Shown: positions 33,150-43,100 of the stretch, in pieces | Numbering within the stretch: position 1 is the stretch's first letter | Layout of the letters: each line of letters starts with the position of its first letter | NCBI RefSeq assembly: GCF_002775205.1 | Contig: NC_036444.1 | Coordinates: 5,250,501 to 5,314,500 of the forward strand | DNA: 64,000 bases | Direction of reading: 5' to 3' | From: Xiphophorus maculatus | Taxonomy: Eukaryota > Chordata > Actinopteri > Cyprinodontiformes > Poeciliidae | The notes under the pieces: model-generated | What the model was told of the DNA's origin: nothing | What the model saw: the letters and a program-made list of their open reading frames with translations, nothing else | Databases searched by the model: none | Translations under genes and position numbers: made by a program

Positions 33150-34820
33150 ATTTTATTTTGTTGTTTGGACCAGCAAACAACAAAAACTGTGTTTTTGTTT
33201 GGACCAAAAACAACAAAAACTGTTTTTGTTTGGACCAAAAACAACAAAAACACAGCCCAACCAGGGTGGGCAGAGGAGCAGGAGGCGGACCGTCGTGGGA
33301 GGCAGAGGAGAGGCTGGGCCCTTGGAGGCAGGTCTGGTGGACGACGTCGGCGCAGGAAGTGGACCCTTTGGGGAGGGTCCAGCAGGCGTTGGTGGTACAG
33401 GTACCGGACCACCGGAGGCGGGTCTGGCGGCACAGATGCCGGGCCACAGGAGCTCTAGGAACACCGGGAGGCGACGAGGGGGCACTAGGAGACTCGGAGG
33501 GAACACCAGGGGGCGGAGACTCGGAGGGAGCACCCGGAGGCGGAGACTCGGACGGAGCACCAGGGGGCGGAGACTCAGAGGGAGCACCAGGGGGCGGAGA
33601 ATCGCAGGGAGCACCAGGAGGCGGAGACTCAGAGGGAGCACCAGGGGGCGGAGACTCAGAGGGAGCACCAGGGGGCAGAGACTCGGAGGGAGCACCAGGG
33701 GTCAGAGACTCAGAGGGAGCACCAGGAGGGGGAGACTCGGAGGGAGCACCAGGGGGCGGAGACTCGGAGGGAGCACTAGGGGGCGGAGACTCTGAGGGAA
33801 CACTGGGACCACTAGGGGGCGACGAGGGAATACTGGGAGAGGGTTCTGGAGGGACATAGGGGATGTACCCACTAACTGGGGCAGTTAACCCACTAGCTGG
33901 GGCGGACCACACCACCAACCGTACCACCTATAGGCCAGGAGCCAGCTTGGTCGCCTTGAATCCCATTACCATGGGGACGGTGGCTGGAGACACGGAGATA
34001 GTGGCAGCTGCAGGTGGAGAGGCTGCAGCGGCGGCGAGAGGAGCAAAGTCTGCTGAAGCAGCTAGAGGTGTGGCTGGAAGTGTGGCTGGAGCTGGGGAGA
34101 CTGTAGTGGTGGTGAGGGCGGAGAGACCACTGCGGCGATGACTGTAGGTGTTGCGGCCGCAGAAGCTGGAGCCAGAAGTGGCGTCTGCTCCGGAGACACA
34201 GGAGCTGGGGTGGTGGAGCGGAAGAATGGGATGTCTGGCTTGGGAGGCAGAGGGTCACTAGCTAAATGGATAGAGCTGTCTGGCGTTCCCACTCTGCCTC
34301 CTGCTTCCATACCAACCCCAGGTACGGAAGGCGAGGAATCCAGTATTCTAACATCAGAACCATGCGAGTGGCGAAACCGAGCCCGTCTGCAGGCAGAGTA
34401 GGATTTGGCCATAGCCTCCACATAGTCCTTGATAGTTGATGTAAGATCCTTCAAGCCATCTGGGTCCATGATGTTATTAATTTTAGCGTACCTCATTGTA
34501 GTTCCTTGCATTTGGTCCTTTTGTCAGAAATTGAGGGTGTAGGTGGTGAGGCAAGATGCTGTAGACCGAGGTGAAAATTAATGATGGTGTTTAATCATGA
34601 AAATAGGGCACAAAAATACTCCAAAGTCCAAAACCCAGGCAGCTCTGCTGAGCGGTTGACAAGGGCTCAACACAGGTAGCGACTGGTACACGAATGGACG
34701 GCTTACGACGGACTGAGAAAACATTAGACAAACGACTGATACAAGATGAGAACCCGACGGAGACGCAGAGACACAGGTGACACTAAATACACAGGAGGTA
34801 ATCAGGGAACGAGACACAAC
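33150..34820 (-). mobile_element. Degraded LTR retrotransposon fragment (partial LTR plus gag-like ORFs)
   Basis: On the minus strand a partial LTR (34820-34522) is related to the solo LTR at 17617-17954 and ends TGACA at 34522. It is followed by a gag-like frame opening with NNIMDPDGLKDL (34511-34062). A shifted second frame (33927-33148) is extremely proline-rich. The MDP-x-x-L start about 70 bp after an LTR end is typical of Ty3/gypsy gag. There is no pol. Near the far end, a 29-30-bp word (tttgtttggaccaaaaacaacaaaaac) repeats about three times at 33160-33255. Confidence 0.6.
33484..33810 (-). repeat. 27-bp minisatellite encoding PSESPPPGA repeats
   Basis: About 12 copies of a 27-bp unit. 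On the minus strand it reads as nine-residue repeats Pro-Ser-Glu-Ser-Pro-Pro-Pro-Gly-Ala, with variants such as ESLTPGA and DSPPPGA. A unit length divisible by three and mostly conservative variants keep the frame open. It lies inside the gag-like ORF of the LTR fragment. Confidence 0.85.
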
Positions 34821-35565
34821 TATTCCTGTAAATAAATAATAAATAAGTTCCTTCAGACAATTCGCATAGATACTTTGTAACTAGCGAACATTTCTTTCAC
34901 TTAGTTAAAGATGAAAAAAATGTTGTTTAAATTCTTAATGGCGGTCAATTTAATTTCATCCAGAGTCCATGACTGAAGAAATTTGATTATCAAATTCTCT
35001 TGTCTGTGCGTGAGACTGGTCCAGCTCTCTTTGCACCTGGTCCCACCCATTCAAATAAGGAAGCTCTGAACCACCAGATTTGTCTGGGAACCAGAGACTC
35101 ATCTAGTATCAAACCTTACGCTGCTTGTTTTCAAGTTGGTAATATCCACTTTAAATAAATTGAGTGTAGTGTATGAAATATTTTTTTTGGAAATGCTACA
35201 GATATTTTCCTGAAATTTGTGCAGCGCGGAGGTTCACCTAGTTAAAGATGAAAAAAATGTTTAAATTCTAGACACTAACAGGTACCATATAATTGCACAA
35301 AAATCTGGGATGGCGGAGTCCCCACTCGAAATTCCGAGAATGAGGAGTATGGAGCCTCAACTTTTACTTTCAAATTAAACTTCATGTTATTATTGACCTT
35401 GTAGTCTATGTACAGACTCCAATGCTATACACACACGCACACACCCCCACACACACACGTATCTGTATGAGTTTCTGTGTGCTAAACCTATTGGTGTAGC
35501 ACACAGAAACCGGTTTCTGTGTACAAACAGAAAGTTACTTGTATACTAGGTTTCTGTTTCAGATA
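34821..35565. other. Spacer with a CA-rich microsatellite, no gene
   Basis: An (AC)n-rich stretch is at about 35432-35460. It also contains 'tttctgtgtgctaaacctattggtgtagcacacagaaac', a perfect stem-loop at 35471-35509 (arms of about 15 bp), probably a small repeat end rather than a terminator. Confidence 0.4.
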
Positions 35566-35698
35566 AAAGTTTTTCTTGTGTTGGAATATATCATGGGAGG
35601 GGATCTGGGTCGGGTTGTCATATAGGAACAGAGACAAGACTGAAGCTGTTCATCAGCGACGGCTCTACATCGACACACCTTAACCTGTTGTAAGGAAC
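35566..35698 (+). promoter_or_regulatory. Promoter and 5' UTR of GIMAP copy E
   Basis: A conserved block with 'tatcatgggaggggatc' (35588-35604) and TATAGG at 35621-35626, 78 bp before the ATG. Its near-duplicate is at 32366-32520. Confidence 0.6.
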
Positions 35699-38600
35699 AT
35701 GTCCAAAACAAAAGGTGAGTTAGAAAACCTTTAAACTTCTGATCCACTTAGTTTGGTTTTTTTTTAAATCAGGATTGTCATGTTTTTGTAGTTGAGGATT
35801 TAAATGCAGCAGGCAGGAAACGTAGGATTGAGTTGAAAATGTAATGAAAACAGTGCAGATAAGACTTACAAAAATGCAGAAACCCAGAAAGAAACAAAAG
35901 ATAATCCAAAACACAGCCAGACAGGAGAAATTAAGCAAGTAAGGAGAAGTACGGGAACACGATGGGAGTTGACAAGACAAGCCGGCGAGGAGTAACTGAG
36001 AATAAACTGCTTAAATATGAGGGAGTTTGAATGTGGAACAAAACGGCTGATGAGCTTACAGAGGTGAGTGGAGGGAGAAGGAGGGCAGACTAGGGAGCAG
36101 AAAATAAAATACTACAGAATAATTTGATTAAAGAAGCATTATAAAACTAGACTGACAAAGAAAAACTACCTGGAACAAACATAACAGCATCAGAATTCCT
36201 TTTAATGTCATTGTGCACGAAGAAATGTAAAAAATATCAACTCTCAAAGGCAGGTAAAATAACCGAATGGAATAAATAAACATATCAATAAATATAAAAA
36301 TATAGGACACAGAATAAATAAATAAATTGGCAAGAACCGAAGAACTGAAGAAAACAGGAACAAGACTGGTCTAAAAAAAAGGAAACAAAGTAACAATGAA
36401 ACTAAAATGACCAATAAAGGACTGAAGTAAAGTGAAACAAAAACATAACTGATCTAAATAAAACAGGAACAAAAAACCCACAGAAATAAACAAACCCAAC
36501 CAAACATCCAGGGATCCTAACAATGAAAAAGTTTTGATCACTTTTGTATTGTTTTTTTTTTTTCTTTTTCTAAATGAATATAAAACAGTTTGAATATATG
36601 ATCTTGTTGTGATGGTAAGAAGAGCACACGATTTGTCTTCCAACTAAAGTCATGGCTAATTTTTAAAATATTACAAACAATGTATTCATTAAGGAAAATA
36701 GTTAAATAAAGATCAAAGTAATTTGATCTTTATTTATTTTTTTCCTATCTGTTCGTCCCTTTTAGGTTCACGGGTGGACGTGGGAGAGGCTAAGAAGAAG
36801 AAATGTGATCAGAAAACAGGTGAGACCAAATCTATTTGATTTATTCGTATTATTTAATCTTCAAAATATAACCATAAAAAATATTGTCATACAGATTTTA
36901 TTTGTAGCTAATGCAGCCTGGTATTTTTTCAGTTGCCTCTGATCAAATTTACTTGAAAGTGATTTTCTGCTACAGTTTGGGTCTGATATTGAAACATGCA
37001 TGTAAAGTAAAACATCTTAAAGGCTGCATTTGGCGCCACCTATCCTGACATATAGAGAGTGAAAGCAGGAGAATCTACTGACACTGTACCGAAAACAAAT
37101 GCAAGGCATATCAGAGGTTTCACTAAGGTAACAAAAAAGAAACAAGAAAAATAAACATGTTAACGAGATAAAAGGACACAAAACGATAAGATGTCTACAG
37201 AAACTGTGGTGTAACTACTGCAAAACAACACACACAAGGAATTATTGTGCAAGAAAAGGGGAATCAAGATAGAGTTAGACAAATAAAGAGGCCAAGATAG
37301 TTTCTTCAACGTTAAATACTTCAAAATTAAACCTATATATATATATATGTATATATATATAATATACAATACCAAGCGACTGCAACATCAGGAAAAAGGA
37401 GCACGAGAAACTAGAGAAATACCAGGGCCTCAGGGAGGAACTGGAGAGGGCCTGGAAGGTGAAGACCACAGTGGTGCCTGTGGTCATCGGGGCCCTCGGG
37501 GCAGTCACCCCCAAACTGGACCAATGGCTACAACAGGTCCCAGGAACAACATCAGACATCTCAGTCCAAAAATGTGCAGTCCTTGGCACAGCCAAGATAC
37601 TGCGCAGAACCCTCAAGCTCCCAGGCCTCTGGCAGAGGACCCGAGCTCAGAGGATAAGAACCACCCGCGGTGGGTGGGAAGGGAATTGATTTGATTTTGA
37701 CATATTACAATGTCAACAATTCTTCAACAAATGTGATTGCAACAGTATAGTATGATTTTACAAAACGTTTCTTTCAAATAAACATTTAATTTTCAGTTTC
37801 AAACATTATTTGTGATTTTTTTTCTTCTTCCAGTTGAAGATCCAGAAGACGTTTCCATTTTGCTCATTGGCAAAACTGGAACTGGCAAAAGCTCTGTGGG
37901 AAACATCATTGTGAACGCTAATCATTTTGAAGTTGGCAAGAATACAGTGGGGTGCGAGAAGAAAAGCCATCCCCTGCCTGATGGCCGTAGATTGGCAGTG
38001 ATCGATACTCCGGGTCTGTTTCATACCAAACTGACAGCTGAGGAGATGAAGACACAGCTGACTAGATGTGTCTCACTGTGTGCTCCTGGTCCTCATGTGT
38101 TCCTGATTGTGATCGAGCCAAAACGTTTCTCAAGAGAAGACAAAGAGATGGTGAAAATGATCAAGAGGATGTTTGGAGATGGAGCAGCTAAATATACCAT
38201 GGCCTTGTTCAGTCATGGAGATGAAATGGAGAGAGATGGAGTCTCAGTAGAAAGAGCTGTGTATTTCAACCCATCTTTCAATGATTTTCTCAGCAAATGT
38301 AAAGGAGGTTTTCATGTTTTTAACAACAACAAAGAGAACAGGAATCAAGTTAATGAGCTGGTGGGGAAGATTGACAATATGGTTCAGAGAAATGGAGGCA
38401 GGTGCTACACAAACGATATGTTCAGAGAAGCCCAAAGAGCCATTAGTCGGGAGATTTCTCAGGCTGGAGTAAATAGAGAGACAGCAGAGAGAAACAACTC
38501 GTTTATTCGAGCTGTTGAGCGAGCTGCTGCAGTTGCAGCCGCTGCTGAAGCTGCTGCTGAAGCTGCAGCCGAGGCCGCTGTTGCAGCCACTGCTGAAGCT

Positions 38601-38705
38601 ATAGCTGCAGCAGCGGCTGAAGCTATTGTTGAAGCTGCTGTTGGAGTGGCAGATGTTGTGAGTACAGTCACAGCAGTGAGAGAAGATGGATGCGTAACTC
38701 AGTGA
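35699..38705 (+). CDS. GIMAP-like GTPase copy E, intact (three coding exons)
   Basis: The exons are 35699-35714 (MSKTK), 36766-36819 (18 residues, Lys-rich: KKKKCDQKT) and 37834-38705. All introns are phase 1, the coding length is 942 nt, and the product is 313 residues. The GTPase domain has P-loop GKTGTGKSSVGN, G3 DTPGLFH, the GIMAP box [16 protein letters not shown] and the G4-like LFSHGDEM. The helical region follows (FLSKCKGGFHVF, NQVNELVGKIDNMVQRNGGRCY). The last 70 residues are an almost pure Ala/Glu helix (repeats like AAAEAAAEAA), then VREDGCVTQ with a CaaX-like end. AIG1 GTPases act in immune cells on endomembranes as GTP-dependent scaffolds. This is the only copy in the window with all expected parts. 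Intron 2 carries a LINE fragment. Assignment to a specific mammalian GIMAP is not possible, since fish copies expanded independently. Confidence 0.88.
35750..36540. repeat. Probable dispersed repeat in GIMAP E intron 1
   Basis: An A-rich stretch from about 'aggattgtcatg' (35770) to 'ccagggatcctaaca' (36520), with a sequence style like degraded transposon DNA. No coding sequence is seen and boundaries are uncertain. Confidence 0.3.
37390..37690 (+). mobile_element. LINE fragment, R2/NeSL-like C-terminal region
   Basis: A continuous plus-strand frame reads EKYQGLREELERAW, then VVPVVIGALGAVTPKLDQWL and GTAKILRRTLKLPGLW. This is a conserved C-terminal stretch found in many fish LINE polyproteins that are usually annotated as R2-type. 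It is truncated at both ends and lies in intron 2 of GIMAP E. Confidence 0.75.
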
Positions 38706-39332
38706 TAATCATCCGATTAGAAATAGTTGCAAGTAACCACAATGATAGTGAATGGGCTTGTAAGCTGTTAGTGAATAGTAATTATTAAATACATAACTGA
38801 TTAAACACTTTTAATATAACCTTTAACATTAAAATACAACCTGTGATTTGTGATTTAAAGACAATAGTTAACATTGTCTTGGTTTGTGATCTGCACATTT
38901 AATCTAAGAGAATACATTTGTTTCATTGTTCATTTATTTATTTTAGTTTGTTGTCAACAATAAATTCAAAAGATGATTTTTATTAACTAATATCTACAAA
39001 GTGATTTGGAATATATGGCATGTTCTTTACTTTGTGTTCATAATAAATATTTAAACACTTTATTCAATTCTGTTTGGTAAGTTCTTTTAACCAGTTTTTT
39101 AAAGAAGTACAAATATAAAAGCAAACGTTTTACACTAGAATAGAATAAAATATAGATGTTGGTATTTCCCTGATCTCTGTTTTCCTTTTATGTTTAATGT
39201 TTTTCCATCACCCAGCCGGTTCTCTATAACTGCCTTTATTTGGATGTGAACCTCATCAGTTCATTCGTTCATTCATTCATTCATTTCAATTATTTATTTA
39301 AACACTATTTTTAGAAAACAGTTAAAAAAGCT
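38706..39332. other. 3' UTR of GIMAP E and intergenic gap to ZFC3H1
   Basis: AATAAA signals occur at 38959-38964 and 39042-39047. A (TTCA)n microsatellite is at about 39257-39285. No other gene is seen. Confidence 0.5.
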
Positions 39333-39341
39333 ACCGGAAGT
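39333..39341 (+). promoter_or_regulatory. ETS-type box of the ZFC3H1 promoter
   Basis: ACCGGAAGT lies about 210 bp upstream of the ATG, in a TATA-less region that becomes GC-rich, as in housekeeping promoters. The identical nonamer precedes TBC1D15 at 62997-63005. Confidence 0.5.
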
Positions 39342-39554
39342 TTCCTTCTTCCTTATATGGTCTGCTTCCAGGTTGCTGAAGTCTCGCACAGCTTGCTTGC
39401 ATCGCGGTAGTTTGGATTAGCCGTTCAACTAGCAGTGAGCTAACTAAGAAGAACCAGAGTGGACTCCGGAGAACCCAGAGAACCACCCAGAGGACTGAGC
39501 TCCTCCGCGGCCGCCTGTTGACCCACAGCCCGCGATCACTGCGCTCACCCCAAC

Positions 39555-40105
39555 ATGAATTCAAATACAGCCGGTCAATCAACGCCAGAAGACGGGGAAC
39601 TAGAGGACGGAGAGATCTGTGATGATGAAACCGAGGAGAGAGCTCCTCCGCGGCGGGGGGAAGGGCGCAGGCCCCGCGGCGGCGCCAGGCCGCGGCCGAG
39701 AAAACCGCACCAGTCACCGCACAGCTTGCGGCCTCTTCTGGGACCCCCACCGCAGGATTTTAGGCACATGATGCCCTACAACCCCGGACCTCACCTTCAC
39801 GGCCCGTTCCCCCCCAACCTAAGACAGCCAGACCGTCCTCCAGTCCCTCCGCCTCCTGGGATGCCGCTTCCGCCGCCGCCCGGCCTCTGTCTGCTCGGAG
39901 AGCCCAACAACCGCTCCAACTTCTGGGAGCGGAGCCATGGAGCTCTGGGACGGTTTCGACACCGGGGCTTGCCGAACGGAGGACGGGGGTCCTGGAACCG
40001 AGGTCGAGGTCTCGGGGGGAACAACAGAGGAGGGCCTGGGAGACCCGGACCGGTGGACATCCACGGATCTCCCTCCAGAAAGCGTATCCTTCACGGATCT
40101 GACAG
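39555..40105 (+). CDS. zfc3h1: ZFC3H1 exon 1: EDGE motifs and Pro/Gly/Arg-rich N-terminus
   Basis: Residues 12-21 read EDGELEDGEI, two tandem acidic short linear motifs. Motifs of this EDGEI type in nuclear RNA-decay adaptors are reported to dock on ARS2, the cap-complex partner. They are followed by a disordered Arg/Pro-rich tract, a PPPPGMPLPPPPG run, SFWERSH-like NFWERSHGALGRF and an RG-rich GRGSWNRGRG stretch, all matching the human order. Readthrough past 40105 would add a non-conserved tail ending at TAG at 40224-40226, so a donor at 40105 (GACAG|GTTTAG) is preferred because it alone fits the phase of exon 2. Confidence 0.85.
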
Positions 40106-43100
40106 GTTTAGAACTGGACCGGATCAGGTTCCGATCACTTCAGGCTATTCACTGAGCTACCGGGAAACCCAGAACCAGTTCAGAACCGCACTGCGAAAAC
40201 ACAACGTCTTATTTGTTTTTGTTTAGTTTCTGGAGCCAATATCTTAGTACACTAGAAATAAAACAAAACTAACAAGTTACTTTTCTCGAGATATAGCAGT
40301 TTTAAGTCAATAATTGTTGAATATGAATGAAAAAGTATTAGTTTCACTGGCAGATTATTTTTACTTATGGAATAAATGATTCAGTAGTTGTTCCAGATAA
40401 ATTTATTTAATAGTCAGATTTGTTTCTAACACCCAGACTATCAGATAGTGATCAACATCTTTTGTATGTTTAATTTCAAATAAACTGACTTAGTTGTTTG
40501 ATGTTGCTGTTTGGTCAGGTTTAAGAGACATAGACAGACTTTATCAATGTAAATATGTACAATAAAATGATTAATGGGAGTTTAGTGTTATGGGATGAAG
40601 CAGTCGTGGAATCTGGTTGTTCTGTGTTCGTTTTAGGGAAATACAAACTCAGATGATCTGATTTATCAATATTCAGATGAAATATGAGGTTATTTCATTA
40701 CACATGGAGTTTCTGGAATAATTTCAATAATTCTCCATCAGCTTTGTAGGCGGGAATTTCAGTAATGTCTCCAAAACTACTTTATCTTCAGGAAAACTAA
40801 ACTTTTTCCCTATTTCTTCCTCCCTGACATGTAAAATTATTAGTTTTTCTTATCAAGAACCTCAGAGAAGCAACCGCCGAGAGTCCGGGTCAGGAAAGTG
40901 GGTCCTAACGCCACCAGACAGGATCCCAGCATGAACGAGAGCTTTGAGGATCTGCTGTCCAAGTACAAGCAGATCCAGCTGGAGCTGGACTGCATCCGCA
41001 AAGCCGAGACCATGGCGCTGGAGCCGGCCGCCTCTCCTGCTGCGGAGGAAGCCCCCGCCGCTGCTTCTCCTGCTGCAGAGGTCCGACCGGAGCCGGAACC
41101 GACACCAGAACTGCCTCTAGGTCAAATCGGAGCAGAGCAGATGGAGAAGGATGAGAAGAAGGCTTTCCAGGCGTTCAACATCAAACCACTGCGGCACAAA
41201 CTTCTGACGCCGGCTGAACTGGATGAGCTGCGTAAGAAGCTGGAAGGCCAGGAGGCAGGAGGTGAGTTTATTTCCACAGATTTTCCACTGTGGAAAATCG
41301 TGACGTAAAGGTCTGTCATAATAACTAAATTTGCTGGACGATAAATCGTCCCAGAAGTTATAACAATAAACAATGATGTTGTTTTGAGACCATTTTCAAT
41401 AATAAAATGGTAATTACCCAACAAAACGCGCTCAAACATCAATAAACTTGAAATTCTCATAAACATTTAAGTCTGGAGCTGGAAGACATTTTAAATATTC
41501 AAAATAAATCAACAAAATGACAAATAATATCAACTATGAAGTCTAAACAAATTTGTCCTTCATAATACAGACCAAAGCATCAGACTGAAGTCTTTTATCA
41601 TCCAGTATTTGGTAGAAAGAGAGAGAAAAACAATAATTCAAATGTAAATGTCGAACTCGTTTTAAATTATGATGCGATTAATTGATTTATTACTTATTGC
41701 AGCAGGCCCAATGACGTATCCACACAGATACGTGAGGCGTTGTGTCTGTAAGCAGAACTCAGCCGAGCAGAACCTCAGTTGTCCTGTCAGGTTTTCACTC
41801 CAGTGCCGTTGTGTGTCACCAGGTGCAGAAGCAGGAAGCTCCGACGCTACAGAACCTGAAGAAAATGTGGCTGCAGCTGCAGAGGAGAATCAGAGCGCGT
41901 CCTGTGGCGAGGAAACCCTTCCAGAGGAGAAGCAGAACGCTCAGGATGTCATCTTGTGTCGCAGTGAATCGTCGGCATCCAGCGAAGAGTCGACTCTGTC
42001 GTCTGACAAGGTGAGCTGAACACAGAACTTGCATCTTTTTCACACCTGTTAGTCATTCCACACCGTTGTTTTTTGTTTTTAAGCAGTTATGAGGCACAGT
42101 GGCGAAACCTTACACTGCTGCTGCGCAAGTTATTCAACAGGCTGTTGCTAGGTAACCAAAGAGTGAAAGAGTTGGTGCCACCAGCCTGAGAGGTTGACCA
42201 GCTAAGGGTATTTTCACACCTGGTAGTCCGGTAGATTCAGTTACATTTTCAGCTGCTGCAGTTTGCTTTCAAAATGTTTGTTTGTTTGAAACAAGCAAAC
42301 TCACCTGTGGTGGCGCTGCACCGAGAACCACTGAAGGAAACAACATACAAACCTCAGAAGAAGACACTGAGCGCAACTTCCTTCTTCACAAAATGTAAAC
42401 AAAAATGGAGTGGCGTCAGATTTTAATGGCTGTAGGGTTTTTTAATTTTGTTTTTGTCTTTGGTAAAAGACTAAGAACCATTTCTCCCGTTAGCGCTAGA
42501 CTCTCACATTTGTTTTGGTTCCATTTACCCAGAATGCCCTGCACTGTAGTCCACTTCCTGCTTTTGGTCTCCGGTCTGCTTGCCTCCACATATTCATTCA
42601 AACCGCACCACAGTTCAGTTAAACCAAACAGAGATCGAGGTTTTTAGGTGGAACTCTGTCTCTTTGGTCCACATCAGAGTAGATTAAACATTCACACCTC
42701 ACCAAACGAACCGGACTTTCTAGACAAACAGACCTAGAATTGGAATAAAGCGGACTAAACGTGGCTGGAGTGAACGGACCCTACTGTCTTTCCTCTGCCT
42801 ACATCTCCCAGAATGCTGTGCGGTTCTGGATTAAAATTTAGAAAAATTATTGAATATTCTATCAGACGTATTATCTACTAATACTGGACTATCACGATAT
42901 ATATTATTATCAATTTATTGTCCAACCCTAGCCTGAGTCCTGGTACTGATTTAAAAATCATGTCAGTTTCCATGGTGATGCTGCAGCTGTGATTCTAATA
43001 TGTTGGATGTTTCCCAGCTTTAGTGTGACCTGGGTCATGTGACCATCATGTGTGTCTGTGTCTCCTCAGCCGGTGGAGAAGCTGGAGGAGGAGGAGCTAT

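Noticed and set aside
33484-33810. CRISPR-like repeat array
   Set aside because: Repeats are directly adjacent without spacers and lie in a vertebrate retroelement.
33158-33859. Long plus-strand Gly/Glu-rich ORFs over the minisatellite
   Set aside because: A 27-bp unit keeps several frames open on both strands. The minus strand is preferred because of the gag-like MDP start and LTR order.
35471-35509. Stem-loop resembling a terminator
   Set aside because: Eukaryotic context; it is not at a gene end and is probably a small inverted repeat.
35590-35606. NF-kappaB site in 'gggaggggatc' of the GIMAP promoters
   Set aside because: It only partly fits the GGGRNWYYCC consensus; kept as a conserved block without naming a factor.
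40106-40226. Readthrough end of ZFC3H1 exon 1 as a real C-terminus
   Set aside because: The following exons continue the family sequence in phase; the extra residues are not conserved.
42405-42647. 80-codon ORF in ZFC3H1 intron 3
   Set aside because: It lies within a MITE-like element, with no conserved protein features.
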